A DNA stretch of 64,000 bases from Sva-07 sp964651825 (lineage in GTDB: Bacteria > Actinomycetota > Acidimicrobiia > Acidimicrobiales > Ilumatobacteraceae). A model generated the notes under the pieces. That model was not told the DNA's origin. It was given only the letters and a program-made list of their open reading frames with translations, and did not search any database. Of the stretch, positions 39,700 through 48,709 are shown in pieces; within the stretch, counting starts at the first letter, position 1; every line of letters starts with the position of its first letter. The stretch is from the NCBI GenBank assembly GCA_964651825.1, contig CAZYWK010000002.1, positions 21,161 through 85,160 of the forward strand, written 5' to 3'. The position numbers and the translations under genes are program-made.

Positions 39700-40989
39700 A
39701 TGTCCAGCAACACACCGAGCGCGGCGCGCCCACACACCTACCTGTTCGCACTCGTCGACGGCGGAGGCACCGTGCCGCCCGAGCTCGCGGCGGCCCGCCG
39801 ACTCGTCGACCGCGGCCACCACGTCACCGTCCTCGCCGAGGACACGATGGCCGACGAGGTCGCCGCCACCGGCGCCGTCTTCCGGCGCTGGGCCTCGGCC
39901 CCGAACCGGCCCAGCCGGCAACCCGACGACGACCCCTACCGCGACTGGGAGTGCTCGAACCCACTGCAGCTGTTCAAGCGGCTCCTCGACCGCCAGTTCA
40001 TCGGCCCCGCCCCCGCCTACGCCGCGGACGTGCTGGCAGCCGTCGAGGATCGCCGGCCCGACCTCGTCGTCTGCTCGATGTTCGGGCTCGGGGCGATGGT
40101 CGCGGCCGAGTCCGCCGGCATCCCGTTCGACCTCCTGCTGCCCAACATCTACCTGCTCCCCGCCGACGGGATGCCGCCGATGGGCCTCGGCCTCCAGCCG
40201 GCGACGAACGCCACCGGCCGCATGCGGGACCGGATCATCTCCGGGCTGACGGAGCGGTCGTGGGCCAAGGGCCTCGACGGTCTCAATGCGCTGCGCCGTG
40301 ACCTCGGCCTCGAACCGCTCGGTCGGCTGTGGGACCAGGCGGGGCGTGCCCGCCGCCAGCTGGTCCTCACGTCGGAGGCCTTCGACTTCCCGGCGACGAT
40401 GCCCGGAAACGTGCGCTACGTCGGCGCCGTGCTCGACGATCCAGCCTGGGTCGGAGCGTCCCAGGCGCCGTCGGGCACCGACCCGTTCGTGCTGGTGGCG
40501 ATGTCGTCGACGTTCCAGGACCAGCAGGCCTCGCTCCAGCGGGTGGTCGACGCGCTCGGCACCCTGGAGGTGCGGGCGCTGGTGACCACCGGGCCGACGA
40601 TCGACCCGTCGCTCATCACGCACGAGCCGAACGTCGAGGTGGTCGCAGCAGCGCCGCACCGCGAGCTCCTCCCGCACGCCCAGCTGGTGGTCACCCACGG
40701 CGGTCACGGCACCGTCGTCAAGTCGCTCGCCGCCGGGGTGCCGCTCGTGATCCTCCCGCACGGACGTGATCAAGGCGACAACGCCGCCCGCGTCGTGGCC
40801 CGCCACGCCGGCCTGAAGCTGTCGCGAACCGCGAAGCCGAAGGCGATCGCCACCGCGATCACGAAGGTGCTCGACGACCCGAGCTTCGCCGACGCGGCAC
40901 GCCGTCTCGGCGAGGTCATCCGAGCGGACGCGTCCGCGGGCGCGCTCGTCCGGGAGCTGGAAGACCTCCCGGTCATCTGCCCCGCCTGA
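39700..40989 (+). CDS. MGT-type UDP-glycosyltransferase
   Basis: This 429-residue GT-B enzyme (GT1 family, macrolide-glycosyltransferase type) transfers sugar from a nucleotide donor to small hydrophobic acceptors. The donor-binding signature is clear near the C-terminus: APHRELLPHAQLVVTHGGHG, then AAGVPLVILPHGRDQGDNA. The N-terminal half carries the acceptor domain. An AGGAGA Shine-Dalgarno precedes ATG 39700. Together with the upstream TetR gene it resembles an inducible drug- or metabolite-inactivation pair. The acceptor is unknown. Confidence 0.9.
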   Translation: MSSNTPSAARPHTYLFALVDGGGTVPPELAAARRLVDRGHHVTVLAEDTMADEVAATGAVFRRWASAPNRPSRQPDDDPYRDWECSNPLQLFKRLLDRQFIGPAPAYAADVLAAVEDRRPDLVVCSMFGLGAMVAAESAGIPFDLLLPNIYLLPADGMPPMGLGLQPATNATGRMRDRIISGLTERSWAKGLDGLNALRRDLGLEPLGRLWDQAGRARRQLVLTSEAFDFPATMPGNVRYVGAVLDDPAWVGASQAPSGTDPFVLVAMSSTFQDQQASLQRVVDALGTLEVRALVTTGPTIDPSLITHEPNVEVVAAAPHRELLPHAQLVVTHGGHGTVVKSLAAGVPLVILPHGRDQGDNAARVVARHAGLKLSRTAKPKAIATAITKVLDDPSFADAARRLGEVIRADASAGALVRELEDLPVICPA

Positions 40990-41098
40990 TCTGACCCACC
41001 GCGTCTGCGGCCCTCGCCGGCCGCCGCGCCCTCCCCCCGCAACTCGTAGTCGCCCACCCGGCCTGCTTCAGGTCGCCCTCGATCAAGGAGATCCAGCC

Positions 41099-44000
41099 AT
41101 GTTCCCCACGTCCCCGTCCCCGTCCGCGCCCGCTCGCCGCCGCCAGATGACTCGCCTCGGCGCCCTCGTCGTCACCTTCTCCGTAGCCGCCGGCGCCCTC
41201 GCCGGTCCGGCCCTCGCCACGGACGCCGACGTCTCGGCGGCCGTCACTGATGCAACCTCCACTGGTTCGCCCTCCACCGGTTCGCCGCCCGGCTGGGCCG
41301 TCGAACGTCTCAGCGCCACGCCGTCGGGCGAGCAGGCCGATGGCGAGTCGCGCTCGCCCGCCCTGAGCGCCGACGGGCGGCACGTCAGCTACGTCACCGC
41401 GGCGTCGAACCTGAGCGGAGTCGCCATGCCTGTCGCTGCCACCCGAGTCGTCGTCGAGGACCTGGTGACCGGCGTGGTCGAGCACGTCAGCTTCGACCAC
41501 GAGGGCGCGCCGGTGTCGGCGCCGTCCGCGGCTGACGTGTCGGCCGACGGCAGCGTCGTGGCGATGATCAGCGCGGCCGACAAGGGACGCGTCCAGGTGC
41601 GCGATCGCATCGCCACGAGCACCCTCGAATCGACCGCGGTCCAAGGCACGCGGTCGGCCGCGATCGACGATTCCGGCACCCGCGTCGTCTACGCCGACCA
41701 CACCACGAGCAAGGAGCTTCAGACCGAGGACGTCCGCCTGTTCCTCCCGGGCGCCGATGTCGCCGACGTGCCCCTGAGCGCGATCGCCGACAACTACGAG
41801 TCCGCCAGCCGGCCGTCGATCAGCGCCGACGGAGCATCGGTCGCGTTCGACACCCACATCGCGGAGGTCCCGCTGGGCATGCGCGTGCTCGACGTATCTG
41901 ATCTCTCCGCAGTCACGAGCGTCGCCGACATCCCGGTGCGGGTCGAGATCCCCGGCGGCCGCCTCCCCGACCTCGACGGCACGGGACAATCGTTCGCCTA
42001 CGCGGCCTTCGACACCGACGGCAGCGACCGCATCCTGGTGCACGACATCGCGTCGGGGACCGACGAGGTGATCGCCGAGGTCGCCGACGGACTGCGCGTC
42101 GCCGACCTCGTCATGTCGGCCGACGGTTCGACGGTCGCGTTCAGCGCGGCGGTCGCGACAGGCGGCGAAGACGACGCCAACCTGACTGGCGACGCCGACC
42201 TCGTGATCGTCGACCGTGCCACGGGCGCCAGCGAGACGATCGCGACCACCGACGCCACCGACACCTTCGACGTCGCCACCGACGGCAGCGCCGTCGTGTT
42301 CTCCTCCACCTCCGCGGCCTTCGTGGCCGGGGACGCGCCCGGCACGTCCGACGTGTTTATCGCTCGCCGTGTCTCGACGACTGCACCGACCTGGCCGGCC
42401 GGCGCCGCGCTCGACACGACCGATGCCGGCAGCTCGTTCGTGACCGTGGCATGGCCCGCGGCCGCGGACGACTTCGCCGTCGTCAACTACCGGGTCTTCG
42501 TCGACGGGGCCATCGTGGCCCAGCTCGACAGCTCGGCGCGCGCTCACACCGCGACCGGCCTGACCGCCGCGACCGCCTACGGGTTCAGTGTCGTGGCGGT
42601 CGATGCCGAGGGCAACGAGAGCGCACCGCTGGCCGTGTCGGCGTCGACTGTCGCCGCGCCGGACACGCCGGGGACGGCAGCGCTCACCTTGCACGCCGGT
42701 CCGGGCGGCAGGGTCCGGCTCTCGTGGGACCCGGCCGGACCCGACACGACCTACGTCGTGTCGCGTACCACCGCCGATGGGACCTTTGCCGCCGTTGCCG
42801 ACGTGCCGGACGGCACCACCACGTACGCCGACACCGGCCTCGCCGCCGCCACCGCCTACACCTACCGGGTCGAGGCCGTCGACGGTGGTACGACGACGCA
42901 CCACACGGTCGAACGCTCGGTCACGACGCCGGCGATCGCGGTGGGATCGGTCACCTGGCAGGGCCGCGCCCGCGTCGGTGGCACGATCGACGTCGACATC
43001 CGCGGCGACGCGGGCTGGAAGGCGTCGGCCGAGGTCGAGTACACGACCTGGTACGGCGACGACGGCTCCCTCCTCGACGCGCCGCGCACGCTGACCACGA
43101 CCGTCCCCGCCGTCGAGGACCTCGGGATCGCTGGGCGCTACGCGGCGAGCTTCGTCCTGGTCGACGGCATCGCCGAGGTCACCGCCGTCCGGGGAGTGCT
43201 GACGGACGGCCACGGCACCACGGTTCGCACCAGCGCCGCGCAGCCGGCGACGACCGTCCGGGGCGCGCTGCACCTCGTGCTCGATCCGGCCACCGACCTG
43301 CGCCTCAGCGGTCGGGTGATCGTCGACGGCATCGCCCAGCGACCGCTCGGCGACTGGGCCGACTGGAACCTCGAAGCGGTCGCGCCCGGCACCCGCCGCA
43401 TCCGGGTGCTCGACCTCGCCGGCGGCGTCATGGCCGACACCACCGTCGACGTCGTCGACGGGCGCCGCATCGACGTCGCGCTCGCGCCCCGCCAACTGGG
43501 CCTCGTCACGGCCAGGTTGGTCGACGAGGCCGGCGTGCCGGTGGCCGGCGCGACCGTCCAGGTCTCGCTCGTCGCGAACCGCGCCGCGCTCGGCGCCGTC
43601 GTGTCCGATCGAGTGGGGAACGTGCAGGTCCCCGGTTCGCTCTTCGTCGGCGACGAGGTCGAGCTGGCGATCGCACCACGAGCCGGCTCCGAGCTCAGCG
43701 CGACCGTCGCCACGCTCACCGCGGTGGCGACCGACGAGCGGGTCGACGTCGTCGTGTCCAGCAACCGCACTGGCGTCCTTTCCGGCCGCATCACCCTCGA
43801 CGGCGACCTCCCGGCCGCCGGCGCACGGGTGGTGATCAGCCAGACGAGCAACGGAACGTCACGCAGCTTCCGTGCCGTCACCGACGCCGACGGCCGCTAC
43901 ACCGTTCGCGGCTGGGCCGGCCCGGCGACCGTGGTGGTCAACTACCGCCAGGACCCGACCGCCTCGATGGGCACCGTGGTGCTCGGCGATGCGCCGACGA

Positions 44001-47000
44001 CCGGCGATTTCAGCCTGGCGATCGCCGGCACGTACCGGATCGTCACGAGCCTGTCGACCCGGACGATGGACGACGCCACGTGGGTACCGGTCGACATCAA
44101 TCCGCTGAACGCCTGGCACTTCCGCCTGACCCTCGAGGCGGGCCGCACGAAGTCGATCATCGGCGCCACCGAAACGGTGATCCGCGCCGTGCCCGGTGAG
44201 GTGGTCACCCTGTGCGCCGACGGCAAGGAGGTCGGGATGGGTCAGGCCTGCCGGCAGGTGACGCTCGGCGACGCCAGCGTGGTGCCGGTCGACCTGCGGG
44301 TCGGCAGCGCCGGTCGTGTCACGTTCAGCGTCGTCGACTCCCGCGGCCGCGAGCTGCACCCCGCGTTCGAGACCAACGTCTCGGTCCTGCGGCGCACCGC
44401 TGGCGGGAACTACGAGAGCGTCGCCTTCGCGCACGCCAACGAGGCGGACTTCGAGCTCGACCTCGCGCAACCCGGGCACTACCGCCTGGCGATCAGCACC
44501 TACGTGCCGGTCCGGCCGCCCTCGACACTGACGACATCCTCGTCGGCGGCATCGGGATCGGCATCGTCCGACTCGGCGCGGACCGTCGAGTTCGACCTCG
44601 CCGACGGCGAGCTGGTCGAGCTGGGCCCGATCGCGCTCGGCACGTCCCGCTTCTCCACCCGCAGCGACGTGACCGTGGTCCGCCCCGTCGTGCCGGCGGG
44701 CGGTGTCGCCGAAGTGCGCGCCGCGCTCCGTCCGGACGTGCCTGCCGCCTACACGGCGATGTCGGCGCGGTTGACGATCCCGGCCGGGACGTCGGTCGTC
44801 GCGGGCAGCGTCACGGTCGACGGCCACGCGGTCGAGTTCACCAGGGTGGACGACGTCGCGATCGTCGAGCTCGGCGATCGCACGTTTGCCGCGGACGACG
44901 AGGTGGTCGTCCGGTACCGCCTTGCGACCGACGGCGTCGAGCCGGGCTCGGGCTTCAACGCCTCCGTCAACGTCCGCTCGACGGTCGGCGGCGCCGAGGT
45001 CACCGGGCTCGCGGGTTCGCCGACCGTGAAGGTCGCCGGCGTGACGATCGACGGGCCGACCCGGTCGGCGTCGAACACGGTCGTGCTGTCGGGTCTCGCC
45101 CCGGCGAACACGGTGGTCCGCGTCACCGAAGCCCGCCAGGAGCTGGGCCGGACGCTGTCGAGCGCCGGTGGCCGCTGGCGACTCACGGTGACGCTGCCCG
45201 ATCTCGGTCCGGGTGAGATCCATCCGGTCGTCGCCAGCGTCACGATCCTCGACGACGCCGGATACGACCGGGTCGTGAGCTCCCACACCCGGGCGATCAC
45301 GGTCGACCCTCGGTATCCCGAGCTCGTCGGCGTGTCGCTCGTGCAGCGCAACGGCAACACCGATGGCGCGACCGTCGACATCGATCCTCGTGACGGTGTG
45401 GCCCACGTGCCCTACGTGTTCCGCGGTGACCCGGGGACGCTGGCGATCGAGACCCAGTTCGCCGGGCGCGGCGAGGTGACCTCGGTCGATGTGTCGGTGG
45501 GCTCCGTGCGCGCCGGTGCGAGCGAGCCGATCGGCGACGACCGGTTCCGGTCGATGGTCACGGTCCGCAACACCGAGCTCGGTGGCGTCTACGCGACCTA
45601 CGAGGCGGTGCCCGACGCGATGTCGCTCGACGACGTGCCGGTGTTCACCGAGGAGGAGGTGCGTGCGCAGTTGCCACCCGAGCTCGCCGACGCGCCGTTC
45701 ACGCCACAGGTCGACGTCGATGTCGACGAGGCGACCGGGATCAGGACGGTCCGGGTGACCCCGGCCATTCCGGGGATGCCGGACAGCAGTTCGACGTTCA
45801 CCATCGAGCGTGGTGTGCTCTACACCCCGACAGCGGCCGATCTCGAGGCAGCTCGGGGCGCCGGGGTGCCCGCCTACGGATTGGTGTTCGAGATCGATCG
45901 CTTCGGCGACCGTGTGACGATGTCGGGGAGCGTCCTGGTGCCCGAGTCGGTGCTCGACGAGACCACCTTCGGTCCGGCGCTGAACCCCTTCGGGCTGGTC
46001 CGGGAGGGATTCCAGATCGCGTTCAACGTCGGCACGACCGTCGACGGGTTCATCGGCGACTACGGGGCGCTCGGCAAGTTCGAGCGCATCAAGGGCATCC
46101 AGGCCTGGATGAACAAGAACTGCAGCGCCGCCGACAGTGCCGCGGCGATGCCGCTCCTGCAGGAGATCAACGACCGCGCCGTGTACACCGACATCTTCAA
46201 GATGGGGATGCAGGCGGCGGGGTTCGTCGTCGGGCTCGGCACGTTCGGCATCGGCACGGTCGGCTTCTGGGCGGTCACGTTCTTCGTCGACAAGCTCATC
46301 GACTGGCGCATCAACAAGTCGCTCGACGAGTTCGAAACCTTCGTCAAGGAGTTCTGCGAAGACGAAGAGGACGACCCGTACAGCGACTGGCCGGAGGAGA
46401 ATCAGCCGGACACGAACAACGAGCTGCCGTTGTCGCCGGCGCGGCGGCTGATCGATCCGGTGTGGATCCACGACCCGTCGGGCTACGTGTACGAGGGAGT
46501 GCCGTCGAACCGGATCATCGGTGTGACGGCGACCCTCACCTACAGCCCGACCGCCGACGGAACGTTCGAGGTGTGGGACGCCGAATGGTTCGGCCAGTCG
46601 AACCCGTTGGTCACCGACGGGACCGGCGCCTACGGGTGGGACGTGCCGGAAGGCTTCTGGCAGGTCGTCTACACGATGGACGGCTACGAGACGGCCCGGA
46701 GCGCGGTGCTGGAGGTCCTGCCACCGCACTTCGACGTCGACGTCGGCCTGGCCCGGCTCGCACCACCCCGGGTGGAGTCGGTCGACGCGTCGGCCGGTCC
46801 GGGACGCGGAACGTCGGTGACGGTCCGTTTCGACAACTACATGCGTCTCGATGCCGGCGATCTCATCGAGGTCATCGATCCGACCGGCGCGGCGATCGAG
46901 GGCACGGTCGTCGCGGTCGACGCGGAGGACGGGCCGCTCGGCCGCTTCGCCTCGGAGTTCCGCGTCGACCTGCCGACCGAGTTCGACGGCGAACTGACGG

Positions 47001-47944
47001 TGCAGGTCGGGTCACTGGCCTCCGACCACGCCGGGCGCCCGATGACGGACGACTTCTCGACCACGGTCGGAGTGGTCGTCGACGACACCGAGGCGCCGGC
47101 GATCACGGCCACCGTTGCCCCGGCGCCGAACAGGGCCGGCTGGTCGAACGGACCGGTCGAGGTCGTCCTGCACGCCGAGGACTCCGGAACCGGGGTCGCC
47201 TCGGTCGACTGGACGGCCGAGGGCGCGGTGACGGGCTCGGGATCCGAGCGCGGCGCCGACGCCGTCGTTCCGATCGCGTCGGACGGCTCGACCGTCGTCC
47301 GCTCGACGGCCACCGACGCCGCCGGGAACGTGAGTGACGCCGTCGAGACGACCGTCCGGATCGACACCGTCGCTCCGGTCTCGACCATCCAGTCGCCCGC
47401 ACCGGGGCAGAAGGTGACCATCGGGGCGGCGCTCGTCGCCCGGTTCGACTGCGCCGATTCGGGTGCGGCCGAGCTGGCATCGGGAATCGGGTCGTGCGTC
47501 GGCCGGCTGGCCGACGGCACGGAGGTGGCCGTCGGAGCGACGCTGCCCACCGGCGCCGTCGGGCTCCGCACGCTCGAGGTGACGGCGACCGATGTCGCCG
47601 GGAACGCCACCACCTCGACGGTCACCTACGAGGTCACCGCACCGCCGGCTCCTCCGTCGCCCCCGTCGACCCCGTCGACCAAGGCTGCGATCGGCCTGAT
47701 CGACGATCAGCTGGTGGCGATCCACACGCTGAAGGTGGGCCTCGTTCGTGAGCTCGCACTGGCGGTCCCGCTCGCGCTGGCCAAGGTGGCCGCCACCATC
47801 GGTGCCCGGAGCGCGGCCTGCGCGGCGATCCAGCTCTACGACGGGCTCGTCACGAGCTACGCGTCGAAGAAGTGGATCACCGCCGCCCAGTCCGCCCCAC
47901 TGCGCACCGCCGCCGCCACCATCCGCACCACCCTCGCCTGTTGA
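41099..47944 (+). CDS. Giant secreted multidomain beta-propeller / FN3 / Ig-like protein
   Basis: This 2281-residue protein starts with a signal peptide (MTRLGALVVTFSVAAGALAG inside residues 1-42). About residues 65-425 hold PD40/TolB-like propeller repeats (SADGRHVSYVT, SADGSTVAFSA). Two fibronectin type III domains lie near 430-520 and 521-610. Carboxypeptidase-regulatory-like modules follow (GVPVAGATVQV near 800, GRITLDGDLPAAGARV near 890), then Ig-like regions up to about 2170 (DTEAPAITATVAP near 2000). A hydrophobic helix occurs around 1705-1735. The C-terminal 100 residues are helical with two cysteines. There is no LPxTG or catalytic motif. It is preceded by AAGGAGA. It is probably a surface adhesin or scaffold; no function is certain. 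Confidence 0.82.
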   Translation: MFPTSPSPSAPARRRQMTRLGALVVTFSVAAGALAGPALATDADVSAAVTDATSTGSPSTGSPPGWAVERLSATPSGEQADGESRSPALSADGRHVSYVTAASNLSGVAMPVAATRVVVEDLVTGVVEHVSFDHEGAPVSAPSAADVSADGSVVAMISAADKGRVQVRDRIATSTLESTAVQGTRSAAIDDSGTRVVYADHTTSKELQTEDVRLFLPGADVADVPLSAIADNYESASRPSISADGASVAFDTHIAEVPLGMRVLDVSDLSAVTSVADIPVRVEIPGGRLPDLDGTGQSFAYAAFDTDGSDRILVHDIASGTDEVIAEVADGLRVADLVMSADGSTVAFSAAVATGGEDDANLTGDADLVIVDRATGASETIATTDATDTFDVATDGSAVVFSSTSAAFVAGDAPGTSDVFIARRVSTTAPTWPAGAALDTTDAGSSFVTVAWPAAADDFAVVNYRVFVDGAIVAQLDSSARAHTATGLTAATAYGFSVVAVDAEGNESAPLAVSASTVAAPDTPGTAALTLHAGPGGRVRLSWDPAGPDTTYVVSRTTADGTFAAVADVPDGTTTYADTGLAAATAYTYRVEAVDGGTTTHHTVERSVTTPAIAVGSVTWQGRARVGGTIDVDIRGDAGWKASAEVEYTTWYGDDGSLLDAPRTLTTTVPAVEDLGIAGRYAASFVLVDGIAEVTAVRGVLTDGHGTTVRTSAAQPATTVRGALHLVLDPATDLRLSGRVIVDGIAQRPLGDWADWNLEAVAPGTRRIRVLDLAGGVMADTTVDVVDGRRIDVALAPRQLGLVTARLVDEAGVPVAGATVQVSLVANRAALGAVVSDRVGNVQVPGSLFVGDEVELAIAPRAGSELSATVATLTAVATDERVDVVVSSNRTGVLSGRITLDGDLPAAGARVVISQTSNGTSRSFRAVTDADGRYTVRGWAGPATVVVNYRQDPTASMGTVVLGDAPTTGDFSLAIAGTYRIVTSLSTRTMDDATWVPVDINPLNAWHFRLTLEAGRTKSIIGATETVIRAVPGEVVTLCADGKEVGMGQACRQVTLGDASVVPVDLRVGSAGRVTFSVVDSRGRELHPAFETNVSVLRRTAGGNYESVAFAHANEADFELDLAQPGHYRLAISTYVPVRPPSTLTTSSSAASGSASSDSARTVEFDLADGELVELGPIALGTSRFSTRSDVTVVRPVVPAGGVAEVRAALRPDVPAAYTAMSARLTIPAGTSVVAGSVTVDGHAVEFTRVDDVAIVELGDRTFAADDEVVVRYRLATDGVEPGSGFNASVNVRSTVGGAEVTGLAGSPTVKVAGVTIDGPTRSASNTVVLSGLAPANTVVRVTEARQELGRTLSSAGGRWRLTVTLPDLGPGEIHPVVASVTILDDAGYDRVVSSHTRAITVDPRYPELVGVSLVQRNGNTDGATVDIDPRDGVAHVPYVFRGDPGTLAIETQFAGRGEVTSVDVSVGSVRAGASEPIGDDRFRSMVTVRNTELGGVYATYEAVPDAMSLDDVPVFTEEEVRAQLPPELADAPFTPQVDVDVDEATGIRTVRVTPAIPGMPDSSSTFTIERGVLYTPTAADLEAARGAGVPAYGLVFEIDRFGDRVTMSGSVLVPESVLDETTFGPALNPFGLVREGFQIAFNVGTTVDGFIGDYGALGKFERIKGIQAWMNKNCSAADSAAAMPLLQEINDRAVYTDIFKMGMQAAGFVVGLGTFGIGTVGFWAVTFFVDKLIDWRINKSLDEFETFVKEFCEDEEDDPYSDWPEENQPDTNNELPLSPARRLIDPVWIHDPSGYVYEGVPSNRIIGVTATLTYSPTADGTFEVWDAEWFGQSNPLVTDGTGAYGWDVPEGFWQVVYTMDGYETARSAVLEVLPPHFDVDVGLARLAPPRVESVDASAGPGRGTSVTVRFDNYMRLDAGDLIEVIDPTGAAIEGTVVAVDAEDGPLGRFASEFRVDLPTEFDGELTVQVGSLASDHAGRPMTDDFSTTVGVVVDDTEAPAITATVAPAPNRAGWSNGPVEVVLHAEDSGTGVASVDWTAEGAVTGSGSERGADAVVPIASDGSTVVRSTATDAAGNVSDAVETTVRIDTVAPVSTIQSPAPGQKVTIGAALVARFDCADSGAAELASGIGSCVGRLADGTEVAVGATLPTGAVGLRTLEVTATDVAGNATTSTVTYEVTAPPAPPSPPSTPSTKAAIGLIDDQLVAIHTLKVGLVRELALAVPLALAKVAATIGARSAACAAIQLYDGLVTSYASKKWITAAQSAPLRTAAATIRTTLAC

Positions 47945-47982
47945 CCAACCCAGCCGACCGGCCCGGGTTGACAGCTCCAGCT

Positions 47983-48039
47983 GACGTTTGCGTCGGGATT
48001 CAGCACCGACAGGTGTGGTGGAATCCCGACGCAAACGTC
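47983..48039 (-). repeat. Palindromic repeat family 2, copy B
   Basis: Perfect 19-bp arms (47983-48001, 48021-48039) contain GTTTGCGTCGGGATTC and its complement around a 19-nt centre. The centre is inverted relative to copies A and C. It lies between the giant gene's stop and the flavin reductase. Confidence 0.87.
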
Positions 48040-48081
48040 GATCGAGCGGCGTGGGCTGGAGCGGGGTCGTACGCTCGGCGC

Positions 48082-48603
48082 ATGCCTCCGGACGCGCTTC
48101 CCGACGAGTTGGTCAACCGGGTGACGTGGAAGATCCCGAACGCGCTCGCCCTCGTCGGCTCACGCGCCGGCGACCGATGGAACGCGATGACCACGAGCTG
48201 GATCACCCAGCTCTCGATGGAACCGGTGCTGATCGGGGTCGGCGTCGACAACAGCGCGGTCACCCACGAGCTGATCACCGAAGGGCGCTCGTTCAGCGTC
48301 AACCTCTGGTCGGCCGACGACACGCGCGTGTTCGTGAAGTTCTCCAAGCCGGCCGAGCTCGCTTCCTCCGAGTCGGGTGACACCACGCTCAACGGGCGGG
48401 CCGTGCGCGCCGGCGTCACCGGTGCGCCCGTGTTCGACGAAGCGATCGCCTACCTCGATTGCGAGGTGCGTCAGGCGGTCGACCTCGGAACGCACACGCT
48501 GTTCATCGGCGAGGTGGTCGACGCCGAGATCCGCGACGACGAGGCGCGGTCGGCGTCGATGGCCGACACCAGGATGAAGTACGGCGGAGTCCGCCGCCAC
48601 TGA
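48082..48603 (+). CDS. Flavin reductase-like FMN-binding protein
   Basis: This 173-residue protein has the split-barrel flavin reductase fold. WNAMTTSWITQLSMEPVLIG is the typical FMN-binding start, FSVNLW follows, and the end TRMKYGGVRRH is the usual terminal motif. Such proteins supply reduced flavin to monooxygenases or act alone. A -10 (TACGCT, 48070-48075) lies 6 nt before the ATG. The gene is bracketed by inverted copies B and C of a palindromic repeat. Confidence 0.87.
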   Translation: MPPDALPDELVNRVTWKIPNALALVGSRAGDRWNAMTTSWITQLSMEPVLIGVGVDNSAVTHELITEGRSFSVNLWSADDTRVFVKFSKPAELASSESGDTTLNGRAVRAGVTGAPVFDEAIAYLDCEVRQAVDLGTHTLFIGEVVDAEIRDDEARSASMADTRMKYGGVRRH

Positions 48604-48626
48604 CCCGGTCGTCCTCCCGGACATCC

Positions 48627-48681
48627 ACGTTTGCGTCGGGATCTGGTCACACCTGTCGGTGCCGAATCCCGACGCAAACGT
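48627..48681 (+). repeat. Palindromic repeat family 2, copy C
   Basis: Perfect 16-bp arms ACGTTTGCGTCGGGAT and its complement (48627-48642, 48666-48681) flank a centre with CACACCTGTCGGTGC. It lies between the convergent flavin reductase and MFS genes. Confidence 0.86.
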
Positions 48682-48709
48682 CAGCTGGACCTGCGAGCGG
48701 GGCCAGCGG

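Noticed and set aside
43859..46729. Minus-strand open frame of about 950 codons
   Set aside because: It is the antisense shadow of the giant secreted protein gene.
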